The position numbers were made by a program, and so were the translations under genes. The notes under the pieces were generated by a model, which saw only the letters and a program-made list of their open reading frames with translations, was not told where the DNA came from and did no database searches. Positions 25,338-33,953 of a stretch of DNA of 64,000 nucleotides are shown here, piece by piece. The stretch comes from Shewanella electrodiphila (GTDB lineage: Bacteria > Pseudomonadota > Gammaproteobacteria > Enterobacterales > Shewanellaceae): assembly GCF_023283985.1 (NCBI RefSeq), contig NZ_JAKIKU010000012.1, forward strand, positions 62,001 through 126,000, written 5' to 3'. The number at the start of each line of letters is the position of its first letter. The stretch's first letter is position 1.

Positions 25338-26318
25338 ATGTCCCAACTACAAGACAGTTTTGGTCGAAGATTTCACTATCTGCGGATGTCAGTCACTGAC
25401 GTTTGTAATTTCAAATGTACCTATTGCCTACCTGACGGTTACAGACCTGATGGCAAGCCAAAGTTCCTCGCGCTAAATGAAATTGAAAATTTAGTGGCGG
25501 CTTTTGGTGAGGTAGGTACTCAAAAAATCCGCATTACCGGTGGTGAGCCGACCCTTAGAAAAGATTTCACCGATATCATTCGCGTTGTTGCTGATAATGA
25601 CAACATTAATACCGTTGCCACAACAACCAATGGTTATCGCCTCGAAAAGCACGCTAAAGAATGGTACGACGCGGGTTTGCGCCGAATAAATGTTTCGGTT
25701 GATAGCTTAGATCCGAAAATGTTCTACCAAATCACAGGCGAAAATAAGTTTGATCAAGTGATGCGTGGTATTGATGCAGCACTTGAGGCGGGCTTTGAGC
25801 GGATTAAAATAAACGCGGTACTGCTTAAAGGCTTAAATGACAAAGATTTGCCACGTTTCTTACACTGGATTAAAAGCACACCGATAGATTTGCGCTTTAT
25901 CGAGTTGATGGAAACGGGTTTAGGCCATGATTACTTTAACGCCCATCATTTGGCGGGTCTTGATATCAAGCTAAAGCTTGAATCAGAAGGTTGGTTATAT
26001 GATCTGCCGAGTGTTGATGATGGCCCTGCGCAAAACTTTAGTCACCCAGATTACCAAGGTCGTATTGGCTTGATTATGCCTTACGCTAAAAACTTTTGTG
26101 CCAGCTGTAACCGTTTGCGTGTATCAGCTAAAGGCAAACTGCATTTATGTCTGTTTACTGAAAATGGTCTCGATTTACGTGACTTATTACAACATGAATC
26201 TCAGCGAGCGGAATTAATTGAACGTCTGCACAGTCAATTAGCACAGAAAGAAGAAACTCATTACTTACATCAAGGGATCACAGGTGTGACCAAACATTTA
26301 GCCTCTATTGGTGGTTAA
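25338..26318 (+). CDS. moaA: GTP 3',8-cyclase MoaA
   Basis: Radical SAM enzyme that converts GTP to 3',8-cyclo-7,8-dihydro-GTP, the first step of molybdopterin synthesis. The start is ATG 25338 (326 residues), with GGAAAGG just upstream and the product aligning with E. coli MoaA from its first residues. The in-frame GTG at 25293 falls in the riboswitch. N-terminal cluster ligands are C23, C27 and C30 (DVCNFKCTYC). The second cluster has C254, C257 and C271 (FCASCNRLR, LHLC). The conserved C-terminal Gly-Gly is present (SIGG). It heads the moaA-C-D-E-modABC run. Confidence 0.97.
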   Translation: MSQLQDSFGRRFHYLRMSVTDVCNFKCTYCLPDGYRPDGKPKFLALNEIENLVAAFGEVGTQKIRITGGEPTLRKDFTDIIRVVADNDNINTVATTTNGYRLEKHAKEWYDAGLRRINVSVDSLDPKMFYQITGENKFDQVMRGIDAALEAGFERIKINAVLLKGLNDKDLPRFLHWIKSTPIDLRFIELMETGLGHDYFNAHHLAGLDIKLKLESEGWLYDLPSVDDGPAQNFSHPDYQGRIGLIMPYAKNFCASCNRLRVSAKGKLHLCLFTENGLDLRDLLQHESQRAELIERLHSQLAQKEETHYLHQGITGVTKHLASIGG

Positions 26319-26414
26319 TATAGAGCGATGTTAGGTGGCTAAGGTGTTGCGGCGTCGCTGTTAAACAGTATTCCTTTTCCATACTGAAATTAAGATCTAA
26401 TAAGGCAAGTTAGC

Positions 26415-26897
26415 ATGAGCAATTGTTTTACCCATATTAATGCCGATGGCAACGCTCACATGGTCGATGTGACTGAAAAAAATATTACCGAGCGTGAAGC
26501 ACGCGCTGAAGCATTCATCGAAATGGCGCCTAGTACGCTTGAGATGATCATGAGCGGCAGTCATCACAAAGGAGATGTGTTCGCTACAGCGCGTATTGCA
26601 GGCATTCAAGCTGCGAAAAAAACCTCTGATTTAATTCCTTTATGTCACCCATTAATGTTGACTAAAGTTGAAGTGGATCTACAAGCTCAGCCTGAGTTTA
26701 ACCGTGTTCGAATTACCAGCTTGTGTAAACTTTCTGGCAAAACTGGCGTGGAAATGGAAGCATTAACTGCCGCTTCAACAGCAGCACTTACCATTTACGA
26801 CATGTGTAAAGCGGTTCAAAAAGACATGATTATCTCCCAAGTACGTTTACTCGAAAAACGTGGCGGCAAGTCAGGTCATTTTCAAGCTGAAGATTAA
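26415..26897 (+). CDS. moaC: Cyclic pyranopterin monophosphate synthase MoaC
   Basis: Turns the MoaA product into cyclic pyranopterin monophosphate. The 160-residue product has the family-typical size. Signatures are HMVDVTEKNITEREARAEA (about residues 16-34), KGDVFATARIAGIQAAKKTS (about 51-70), DLIPLCHPL with the active-site His, and TGVEMEALTAASTAALTIYD. It follows moaA by about 96 bases that show nothing distinct, and is separated from moaD by a hairpin. Confidence 0.97.
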   Translation: MSNCFTHINADGNAHMVDVTEKNITEREARAEAFIEMAPSTLEMIMSGSHHKGDVFATARIAGIQAAKKTSDLIPLCHPLMLTKVEVDLQAQPEFNRVRITSLCKLSGKTGVEMEALTAASTAALTIYDMCKAVQKDMIISQVRLLEKRGGKSGHFQAED

Positions 26898-26909
26898 TCA
26901 GTTTGGTGC

Positions 26910-26939
26910 GATTGTTGGCAGCAAGAATTGCTGACAATC
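26910..26939 (+). promoter_or_regulatory. Intercistronic hairpin between moaC and moaD
   Basis: Two stacked stems: GATTGT (26910-26915) with ACAATC (26934-26939), and CAGCAA (26919-26924) with TTGCTG (26928-26933), with a small TGG bulge. No T-run follows, so it is a possible mRNA stability or processing element. Confidence 0.5.
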
Positions 26940-26983
26940 AGTAAAACGTTATTTGTTAGACCCAATCAATACGAGACATCGAC

Positions 26984-27232
26984 ATGATCCAAGTTCTATT
27001 TTTTGCACAAGTTAGAGAGTTACTCGGTACCGCTAAAGTTGAAGTTGCCGCTGAAGGTATTACTAATACTGAGCAGCTACGTGAAGCATTAGCCGCTAAA
27101 GATGATAAGTGGGCAAAAGTATTGTCATCAGACAAATTACTGGTAGCGGTTAATCAAACGATGAGTGCATGGGATGCGGCTGTTGTTGATGGTGATGAAG
27201 TTGCCTTTTTCCCACCAGTAACAGGTGGTTAA
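26984..27232 (+). CDS. moaD: Molybdopterin synthase sulfur carrier subunit MoaD
   Basis: An 82-residue ubiquitin-fold small subunit of molybdopterin synthase. Its C-terminal Gly-Gly (EVAFFPPVTGG) is adenylated by MoeB and converted to a thiocarboxylate that supplies the dithiolene sulfur. MoeB is encoded at 36344. The stop lies one base before the ATG of moaE, so the two subunits are made together. Confidence 0.96.
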   Translation: MIQVLFFAQVRELLGTAKVEVAAEGITNTEQLREALAAKDDKWAKVLSSDKLLVAVNQTMSAWDAAVVDGDEVAFFPPVTGG

Positions 27233-27233
27233 T

Positions 27234-27719
27234 ATGACCGTTAGTTCTGAAAAAAATCCTAGGCAAGTTGTGCGCGTGCAAACCGCTGACTTCAATGTTG
27301 CTGATGAATACAATGCGATTGCAAATGATAACAGTGATGGCGCAGTAGTAACATTTGCAGGGAAAGTACGTGATTTCAATGATGGCAGCGCTGTTACTGA
27401 TCTTACTTTAGAACATTACCCAGGAATGACAGAAGCTGTATTAGTGCAATTAGCTGAACAAGCTTATGAACGCTGGCCATTAAATTATGTCACGATTATT
27501 CATCGTGTTGGCCGCATGGAACTGGGCGAACAAATCGTATTTATCGGCGTTACTAGCATGCATCGCAAAGCGGCATTTGCAGCGTGTGAATTCCTTATCG
27601 ATTTCTTAAAAACCAAAGCACCTTTTTGGAAACTTGAAGCTGGCGAAGAAGGCAATAACTGGGTCGAAGCGCGTGATTCAGATGAACAGGCAGCGTCAAT
27701 GTGGAACGAAACCAAATAG
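27234..27719 (+). CDS. moaE: Molybdopterin synthase catalytic subunit MoaE
   Basis: The large subunit that inserts sulfur from MoaD into cyclic pyranopterin. The start ATG 27234 (161 residues) directly follows moaD; an earlier in-frame GTG at 27225 lies inside moaD. Signatures are VTFAGKVRDFNDG, LEHYPGMTE, IHRVGRMELGEQIVFIGVTS, HRKAAFAACEFLIDFLKTKA and PFWKLEAGEEG, which includes the conserved active-site lysines. The length is close to E. coli MoaE (150). Confidence 0.97.
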   Translation: MTVSSEKNPRQVVRVQTADFNVADEYNAIANDNSDGAVVTFAGKVRDFNDGSAVTDLTLEHYPGMTEAVLVQLAEQAYERWPLNYVTIIHRVGRMELGEQIVFIGVTSMHRKAAFAACEFLIDFLKTKAPFWKLEAGEEGNNWVEARDSDEQAASMWNETK

Positions 27720-27735
27720 CAAAGGATGCTTACCA

Positions 27736-28611
27736 ATGACATTTAGCCGTCGAGTTGCATTAAAGGTTCAAAGTCTTTTACTTGCGAGTTTGTTAGGACT
27801 TTCTTCTTTGTTTTCGCTTTCTGCATTGGCGGCTAAACCGCCAGCCATTGCAGCTGCGGCTAATGTTAAGTTTGCCTTAGATGAAATTGTGGCAAACTTT
27901 AGTGCAGAAACGGGCTTAGTGTTACGCGTTTCATATGGGTCTTCTGGCAATTTTGTCGCACAGATCCAGCATGGTGCACCGTTTGAAATGCTATTAAGCG
28001 CCGATGAGTTTTATGTACAACAGCTACATAAGGCAGGTAAAACTGATTCAGATGGTGATATCTACGCCATTGGTAAGTTAGCCCTAGTGGCGCCAAATAA
28101 TTCCAAATTAGCATTAGATCCCCAATTAACAGGCCTAGCTGAAGCCGTCTCTGAAGGTGAAATCAAGCGATTTGTTATCGCCAACCCAGCTCATGCTCCA
28201 TATGGTGAGCGCGCTCAAGCCTTACTTGAGAGCAAAGATTTATGGTCTGCGCTGCAACCTAAGATCATTATGGGCGAGAATGTTTCCCAAGCCGCTCAGT
28301 TTGCTTTAAGTGGTTCAGCACAAGGTGGGATTGTGGCATTGTCGCTAGCATCAGCACCGCAGTTTACCAAAATGGGCCGCTACATAGAGATCCCCCAGTC
28401 ATTATATCAACCCATTAATCAACGTATGGTACTGACTCCGCGAGCGGGGGATACCACTAAACAGTTTTATCAGTACATGCAGTCAACTGCTGCTCAGCAA
28501 GTACTAGAGAATTATGGTTTTGGCTTCCCTGCCAACGTCAGCGATAAACATCATTTACACCAGCCTAAACTTCGTGCACCAAGACCAAGACAGCAAGTGG
28601 CGGAGCAGTAA
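27736..28611 (+). CDS. modA: Molybdate ABC transporter periplasmic binding protein ModA
   Basis: A periplasmic receptor for molybdate. The start ATG 27736 has AAAGGA nine bases upstream (291 residues); longer in-frame starts overlap moaE. A signal peptide covers about residues 1-32 (LLLASLLGLSSLFSLSALAA). The mature part has family motifs: AAAANVKFALDEIVANF, VSYGSSGNF (oxyanion-binding Ser), and FEMLLSADE. It also has VIANPAHAPYG and the GGIVALS segment. The C-terminus extends about 20 residues beyond the usual end with a His/Pro/Arg-rich tail. Placement in the moa operon ties molybdate uptake to cofactor synthesis. Confidence 0.95.
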   Translation: MTFSRRVALKVQSLLLASLLGLSSLFSLSALAAKPPAIAAAANVKFALDEIVANFSAETGLVLRVSYGSSGNFVAQIQHGAPFEMLLSADEFYVQQLHKAGKTDSDGDIYAIGKLALVAPNNSKLALDPQLTGLAEAVSEGEIKRFVIANPAHAPYGERAQALLESKDLWSALQPKIIMGENVSQAAQFALSGSAQGGIVALSLASAPQFTKMGRYIEIPQSLYQPINQRMVLTPRAGDTTKQFYQYMQSTAAQQVLENYGFGFPANVSDKHHLHQPKLRAPRPRQQVAEQ

Positions 28612-28614
28612 TTT

Positions 28615-29295
28615 ATGGATTGGCAGTCGTTGTGGTTATCTGCAAAATTAAGTTCTGTAACCGTATTAATTCTGATCCCAATGGCCATTTTTGTCGGTCG
28701 CTTTCTGGCGTACAAACAATTTCGTGGTAAATCGTGGGTAGAAGCACTGATTATGGTGCCATTAGTGTTGCCACCGACGGTGATTGGTTATTACTTGCTT
28801 GTCGGTTTAGGTAGTCAAAGTCTTATTGGACAATGGGTCGAGCAGTTTACTGGCGCCCAGTTAGTGTTTAATTTTTCAGGCTTAGTAATTGCCTCTATTC
28901 TGGTTAATATCCCTTTTGCTGTGCAGCCGATTCAGCGCGCCTTTGAAACCATACCCCATGATATTCCTGATGCAGCAGCATGTTGTGGCATGAGCTGGTG
29001 GCGTATTTTCATTAAAATTGAATTACCTATGATATGGCCTGGAATATTGACCGCTGTGGTGTTGTGTTTTTCACATGTTTTAGGTGAGTTTGGCGTGGTG
29101 TTAATGCTTGGTGGCAATATTGCTGGCGAAACTAAAACTATCTCGATTGCTATTTATGACAGTGTGCAAGCCTTTGACTTTGAAGCGGCGGGTACGATGT
29201 CGTTAGTCCTCTTGGTATTTGCTGTGAGTGTATTGGCAATAACGACAAGTTTATCAAGACGCTTAGGGGGGCAGCATGCCAACCCGCAACGTTGA
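28615..29295 (+). CDS. modB: Molybdate ABC transporter permease ModB
   Basis: A 226-residue inner-membrane permease with about five membrane segments. It contains the EAA-loop signature for contact with the ATPase (PDAAACCGMSWWRIFIKIEL), and MVPLVLPPTVIGYYLLVGLG and HVLGEFGVVLMLGGNI are typical of ModB. It starts three bases after the modA stop. Its last 20 bases overlap modC, so the three are translated together. Confidence 0.96.
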   Translation: MDWQSLWLSAKLSSVTVLILIPMAIFVGRFLAYKQFRGKSWVEALIMVPLVLPPTVIGYYLLVGLGSQSLIGQWVEQFTGAQLVFNFSGLVIASILVNIPFAVQPIQRAFETIPHDIPDAAACCGMSWWRIFIKIELPMIWPGILTAVVLCFSHVLGEFGVVLMLGGNIAGETKTISIAIYDSVQAFDFEAAGTMSLVLLVFAVSVLAITTSLSRRLGGQHANPQR

Positions 29296-30394
29296 TTTAG
29301 AGACTCATTTACATTGCCAAATTGAGCAAGTATCACCCATCCCATTAATTGCTAACTTTAGCTGTAAAGCGGGCGAAGTCCTGGCGGTTGTTGGGCCTTC
29401 TGGTGGCGGTAAAACCACTTTGTTACGCATGATTGCAGGCTTAAGTGTACCTGAGAAAGGCCGGATTCAGTGTGGCGAACAGCAATGGTTTGATGACGAG
29501 CTGCGGATTAAGTTATCCCCTCAACAACGTCACATTGGTTATGTCCCACAACACTTTGGTTTATTTCCGCATCTTACCGCGCTAGAAAATGTGATTTCTG
29601 GCTTGGACCACATTCCTAAAAGTGAACGCAAAGCAAGGGCTCTAGACTGGCTTGAGCGAGTTAACTTACATGGGCTACCTGCTAGGTTGCCTGCACAGTT
29701 ATCTGGCGGTCAGCGTCAACGTGTGGCTTTAGCAAGGGCATTAGCACGTGAGCCTTCGGTATTATTGCTCGATGAACCGTTTTCTGCGGTGGATAGAGAA
29801 ACCCGTGAACGTTTATACATTGAGTTAGCCAGATTAAAATCACAGTTATCAATTCCTGTGATCATGGTGACCCATGATATGAACGAAGCCTTGTTATTGG
29901 CCGATAAAATGATCCTAATCAGCCAAGGTAACATGCTGCAGCAGGGCGAACCTTTTGAGGTATTGTCTCATCCTCGTAATGAAACCGTGGCTAGGCAGAT
30001 GGGCCTTAGAAACATTTTCAATGCCGAGGTCAGTGGCCGAGATGCAGAGGCAAACATCACATGGCTTAAAATGGGCGAGCAAATCATTGCCAGTGACAGT
30101 GCACCTGAATTGGCAATTGGTCAGCAAGTGCGTTGGGTGATCCCAAACCAAGGCATTCGATTTAATGCGATTTCCAGTGGCCGTTTGTGTCGTAGTATCA
30201 ATAAACTCGATATTGTTATCGAGTCAATGCTAGTCATGGGTGAGTCTGTGCGTGTGAAAGCGCGAATGGCGGATGTGGACGAGGTGTTCAATATGGATAT
30301 TCCTTCGCATTTGGCTGAAAAACTCTCATTAAAAACCGGATTGGCAACAACGATTGCACTGAAATCAGAGCAAGTCCATATTCTAGAATCATGA
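29276..30394 (+). CDS. modC: Molybdate ABC transporter ATPase ModC
   Basis: A 372-residue ATPase that powers ModB. Walker A is VGPSGGGKTTLLRMIAGL (about residues 39-56), the ABC signature is LSGGQRQRVALARALA (about 142), and Walker B is VLLLDEPFSAVD (about 162-173). The switch His is in VMVTHDMNEA. The C-terminal quarter has a TOBE/MOP-like domain expected to bind molybdate (LDIVIESMLVMGESVRVKAR). GGGGG upstream of the ATG is the ribosome site. The gene ends the moaA-modC run; no ModE gene or ModE-like site was seen. Confidence 0.96.
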   Translation: MPTRNVDLETHLHCQIEQVSPIPLIANFSCKAGEVLAVVGPSGGGKTTLLRMIAGLSVPEKGRIQCGEQQWFDDELRIKLSPQQRHIGYVPQHFGLFPHLTALENVISGLDHIPKSERKARALDWLERVNLHGLPARLPAQLSGGQRQRVALARALAREPSVLLLDEPFSAVDRETRERLYIELARLKSQLSIPVIMVTHDMNEALLLADKMILISQGNMLQQGEPFEVLSHPRNETVARQMGLRNIFNAEVSGRDAEANITWLKMGEQIIASDSAPELAIGQQVRWVIPNQGIRFNAISSGRLCRSINKLDIVIESMLVMGESVRVKARMADVDEVFNMDIPSHLAEKLSLKTGLATTIALKSEQVHILES

Positions 30395-30477
30395 TCAATT
30401 ATTAATCTTACAATGCTTGGGTCTTTTGCTGGGCTTAGGTAAAGTAACACTACTCCAATTCTCATTATGAGGCTTTC

Positions 30478-31002
30478 ATGTTCCGTATCGTTCTGTCGTT
30501 GTTAGTCGTATTTCCATCAATGGTAATGGCTACCCCGACTATGCATACCTTGCTCTCAGAGGGTGAATACGTCCAACCACTTGTCGTGGTTGAACAAATT
30601 GAAACTGAATATAGCGGTGTCGTTTCATCGTTCGATATGGATGTTGAAAATGGTCAACTCATTTATGAAATAGACTTACTCAATCTAGATGACAGTGAAA
30701 TTACCGAATTCTCATTTGATGCAAGTGACGGCAGCTTAATCACCAAAAAATTATCCGCTTTTGAAGCCGATGATTTAGACCAAGTTAAAGCCGCACGAGT
30801 ACTCATCAAGCAAAAAATGACTTTTACTGAGCTCGTCACAATGGCGCAAAAAGGTCAAACGGGATATTTAATCGAAGCTGAGTTAGACCATGACTTAGCC
30901 ATCAGCTATCTAGAATTAAAATTACTCAATGTTTCAAGCAAGCATACGATTGCTTTTGATATTGAAGAATTACGTCCGCTGCCATTACTGCAGTGGGACT
31001 AA
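30478..31002 (+). CDS. Periplasmic PepSY-domain protein
   Basis: A 174-residue exported protein with a signal peptide (FRIVLSLLVVFPSMVMAT, about residues 2-19). The mature part has two PepSY-like repeats, including YSGVVSSFDMDVENGQLIYE (about residues 41-60) and a second at about 107-150 ending YLELKLLNVSSKHTIAFDIE. PepSY proteins often sit beside two-component systems and may modulate the sensor or inhibit peptidases. It directly precedes the response regulator with a 58-base gap, suggesting that it belongs to that signalling unit. GAGG lies upstream of the ATG. Confidence 0.75.
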   Translation: MFRIVLSLLVVFPSMVMATPTMHTLLSEGEYVQPLVVVEQIETEYSGVVSSFDMDVENGQLIYEIDLLNLDDSEITEFSFDASDGSLITKKLSAFEADDLDQVKAARVLIKQKMTFTELVTMAQKGQTGYLIEAELDHDLAISYLELKLLNVSSKHTIAFDIEELRPLPLLQWD

Positions 31003-31060
31003 TATGACTTGGCAATTAGCACCTTTACAGTCAAACGCTGTAGAACTAAGGAATAGCACT

Positions 31061-31738
31061 ATGCGAGTATTAATCGTTGAAGACGATGCAACCACACTAC
31101 AATACGTTGCTGAAGGTTTTACCGCACAGCAATATCAAGTTGATACTGCGACCAATGGCCATGATGGCTTACACCAAGCAAAGCATAATCAATATGACAT
31201 TATCATTTTAGATCGTATGTTACCTCAGTTAGACGGCCTAACCTTGCTGACTGCACTGCGCAATAATGGTAACCAAACACCTGTGTTAATCCTTTCTGCG
31301 CTCAGTCATGTCGACGAGCGAGTAAAAGGATTACGTGCTGGTGGCGATGATTACATGACCAAACCGTTTGCTTTTGCTGAGTTGCAAGTGCGCGCAGAAA
31401 AGCTGATTCAACGTAATGCGCCAGCTGCGGCAAATACCGATCTTGAAGTCGGCAACTTAAAAATGGAATTGCTGACCCGCAAAGTCACATTAGATGAGCA
31501 TGAATTAATGCTACAGCCTAAAGAGTTTCAATTGCTGAAATATCTAATGGAGCATCCAAATCAAGTCATTAGCCGTACATTATTGTTTGAAGCAGTATGG
31601 GATTATCACTTTGACCCGCGCACCAATGTGATTGATGTGCATATTGCTAAACTGCGTCGTAAATTTGAAGAGCTAGGCCACCCAGAGATCATTGAAACTG
31701 TTCGAGGGGCTGGATATCGCCTTTGCAAAGGGAATTAA
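31061..31738 (+). CDS. OmpR/PhoB-family response regulator
   Basis: A 225-residue regulator starting at ATG 31061 with AAGGA upstream; longer in-frame starts overlap the PepSY gene. The receiver domain has the acidic pair (VEDD), the phosphoacceptor D51 (IIILDRMLP), Ser in ILSALS and Lys in MTKPFAF. The C-terminal winged helix (about residues 125-225) shows LQPKEFQLLKYLMEHPNQVI, RTNVIDVHIAKLRRKF and the ending ETVRGAGYRL. Its 3' end overlaps the sensor kinase frame by about 47 bases. The regulon is unknown. Confidence 0.95.
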   Translation: MRVLIVEDDATTLQYVAEGFTAQQYQVDTATNGHDGLHQAKHNQYDIIILDRMLPQLDGLTLLTALRNNGNQTPVLILSALSHVDERVKGLRAGGDDYMTKPFAFAELQVRAEKLIQRNAPAAANTDLEVGNLKMELLTRKVTLDEHELMLQPKEFQLLKYLMEHPNQVISRTLLFEAVWDYHFDPRTNVIDVHIAKLRRKFEELGHPEIIETVRGAGYRLCKGN

Positions 31739-33044
31739 ACCCTACCAAAGCAGTGCTTGGCGGATAACGCTAATTTTCTCGACCTTGGTTACCTTGTTGA
31801 TTGTGATGTTGGTATTTGGTTTATACCGTCAACTCGTTATTGAGCAAGAAAATCAGGTTGAGCAACATCTTGCCACTGAAATGCAGCGTTATCAGCAATT
31901 GGCATTAACGGTTGATCGCCGCAGTTTTGCTGCGCAAATTCGCGCTGCAGATCCTAAAACAGCCTTGATTGCTTGGCGAAACAGCGTTGATATGGTTGGG
32001 GCACTGAGTTTTGTGCCTGACAACATGCCTTTATTGCCAAAAACCCGCGAATTTCCTATTTTAACCGGTGGCCCAGATAAGCTTCATATTCTCACCGGTG
32101 GCATTGTGATGACCCATTATGGGCCGGTGCTTATAGCGACTCGTACTGATAATTTAGCCGCATTAATTGATAAATTTATTAATGCTGCATTTTGGGCGGT
32201 GGCATTCACGTTAGGGATTACCTTAGCGGTTGGTTTTGTGTTCTCTAAAGCGATTTTAAGACGCTTGGTACAATACAATTTACTGTGTAAAAAGATTGAG
32301 CAAGGTGAGTACAACACCCGTTTGCCAGTGAGTCATAATCAAGACGAATTTGATATGCTTGCTGGTCAGTTTAATCGGGTACTCGATACCTTAGAACATA
32401 ACTTAATGTCTGTTCGTGGGGTGACCGATAATATTGCCCATGACTTAAGAACGCCTTTGTCTCACTTACGCATTGGTATTGAGCAATTACCCAGTAAACC
32501 GACAGAGCATGTGCCAGAATTGACCGCCATGTTGCTAGAAGAACTGGACCATTGTTTAGCGACTTTTGATGCCATGTTATCTCTCACTCGAATAGAAGAA
32601 GGTCAGCAAACCTTAGATATGCAGCCTGTGAGTCTACAACTTTTATGTGAAGACTTATTTGAAATGGCTGAAGTGGTTGCTGAGTCGAAACAACAAACTT
32701 TGACCTTGTCAGCAGACAAAGATGTGACAATCTCTGGCGATAAATACCTATTGTTCCAAGCCTTATTTAACTTAGTTGATAATGCGATTAAATATGCCCC
32801 TGAAGATGCCACCATTGAGATAGTGCAAAAAGGCAGAAAGATCCAAATTATTGATAATGGCCCAGGTATTAGTGATGAAGATAAAGAAAGGGTATTTGAT
32901 CGTTTAGTGCGATTAGACCCTAGCCGACATCACAAAGGCACTGGGTTGGGCTTATCAATGGTGAAAGCGATTTTATCCCGTCATCATGCTAAAATTGAGC
33001 TTAAGGATAATCATCCAGGGCTGATTGTCGACATTCGATTCTAG
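31692..33044 (+). CDS. Membrane sensor histidine kinase
   Basis: Partner of the regulator at 31061. Membrane segments lie at about residues 24-46 and 165-186, with a periplasmic domain of roughly 115 residues between. A HAMP domain follows, then HisKA with the phospho-His in NIAHDLRTPLSHL, and an ATPase domain (N-box LVDNAIKYAP, DNGPGIS, GTGLGLSMVKAIL). The start is uncertain: the frame has no ATG before the first membrane segment, and TTG 31692, which would overlap the regulator gene by 47 bases, is the best candidate seen. The signal sensed is unknown. Confidence 0.92.
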   Translation: MKLFEGLDIAFAKGIKPYQSSAWRITLIFSTLVTLLIVMLVFGLYRQLVIEQENQVEQHLATEMQRYQQLALTVDRRSFAAQIRAADPKTALIAWRNSVDMVGALSFVPDNMPLLPKTREFPILTGGPDKLHILTGGIVMTHYGPVLIATRTDNLAALIDKFINAAFWAVAFTLGITLAVGFVFSKAILRRLVQYNLLCKKIEQGEYNTRLPVSHNQDEFDMLAGQFNRVLDTLEHNLMSVRGVTDNIAHDLRTPLSHLRIGIEQLPSKPTEHVPELTAMLLEELDHCLATFDAMLSLTRIEEGQQTLDMQPVSLQLLCEDLFEMAEVVAESKQQTLTLSADKDVTISGDKYLLFQALFNLVDNAIKYAPEDATIEIVQKGRKIQIIDNGPGISDEDKERVFDRLVRLDPSRHHKGTGLGLSMVKAILSRHHAKIELKDNHPGLIVDIRF

Positions 33045-33170
33045 TCCTGTTTAGGTATATTCCTAGCTCATGTTAATCATTGGTATAAAGCCGATATATC
33101 AGGCTTGTACCAGTGATGTTTAGCACGCTTATTTCAGTGCTCTTATTCCAAAACGCTTATTTCAGAACTC

Positions 33171-33219
33171 TTAGTTCAGAAATTTAGTTCAGAAATTTAG
33201 TTCAGAAATTTAGTTCAGA
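33171..33219 (+). repeat. 13-bp tandem repeat, unit TTAGTTCAGAAAT, nearly four copies
   Basis: Exact copies at 33171-33183, 33184-33196 and 33197-33209 plus a fourth that ends in TTAGTTCAGA (33210-33219). The upstream bases (33127-33170) hold degenerate relatives such as TTATTTCAGTGCT and TTATTTCAGAACT, so the array grew from a longer imperfect repeat. It lies 36-84 bases before a pseudouridine synthase start, where change in copy number could move promoter elements. Confidence 0.9.
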
Positions 33220-33254
33220 GCTTGTATTTCAGTACTCTCATTAGAATCGAGACT

Positions 33255-33932
33255 ATGTATCAAATTTTAGAACAACACCCAGACTTTATTGTTATCAATA
33301 AGTCTCCTAAGGTTCATTTTCATAGCCAAGATGGCACTGCAGGGGTTGTTGCGCAAGTTGAAGCAGATTTAGGTATTAAACTGTTTGCGGTACACCGTTT
33401 AGATACTCCGACTTCTGGGTTACTTATATTAGCTAAAACCCCACAGGCAGCGGCAGAGTTTACTGAATTGTTCAGTGAGCATAAAATTCAAAAGTTTTAT
33501 CTGGCTATTGCCAAAGGAAAGCCTAAAAAGAAGCAAGGTGGGATTATAGGCGACATGGCCAAATCTCGACGCAGCATGTATAAACTGCTGCGCACTAAGT
33601 CCAATCCTGCAATAACCCAGTTTTTCTCTCAATCTATTGGTGATGGCTTAAGATTATATTTGCTCAAACCATTAAGTGGGAAAACTCACCAATTACGTGT
33701 CGCGTTAAGCAGTATCGGTGTGCCGATCTTGGGGGATGAACTATATGGAGGCGAAGTGGCAGACCGTTGTTACTTGCATGCCATGGCATTGGACTTTGAG
33801 TATCAAGATAAACGATATCAGTTTATACAACTTCCTGAGATAGGGGATGCGTTTCAAGCACCATCAGTCACCGACATTTTACAACAAGATTGGCAAGCGC
33901 CAGAAATGCTTGCTTGGCCCAAGCATACTTAA
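33255..33932 (+). CDS. RluA-family RNA pseudouridine synthase
   Basis: A 225-residue protein starting at ATG 33255; an in-frame TTG at 33222 would begin in the repeat-derived sequence. The catalytic motif VHRLDTPTSGLLILAKT (about residues 46-62) contains the active Asp. LSGKTHQLRVALSSIGVPILGDELYGG, which would exceed a short motif, is represented by GKTHQLRVALS and GDELYGG (about 150-180). There is no S4 domain. It belongs to the short, S4-less RluA branch whose RNA target is not assigned here. It converges on a diguanylate cyclase gene 21 bases away. Confidence 0.92.
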   Translation: MYQILEQHPDFIVINKSPKVHFHSQDGTAGVVAQVEADLGIKLFAVHRLDTPTSGLLILAKTPQAAAEFTELFSEHKIQKFYLAIAKGKPKKKQGGIIGDMAKSRRSMYKLLRTKSNPAITQFFSQSIGDGLRLYLLKPLSGKTHQLRVALSSIGVPILGDELYGGEVADRCYLHAMALDFEYQDKRYQFIQLPEIGDAFQAPSVTDILQQDWQAPEMLAWPKHT

Positions 33933-33953
33933 GCGTAGGTCATTCTCTTTTAT

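Noticed and set aside
33127..33236. CRISPR array
   Set aside because: The 13-base units are directly tandem with no spacers and there are no cas genes in the window.
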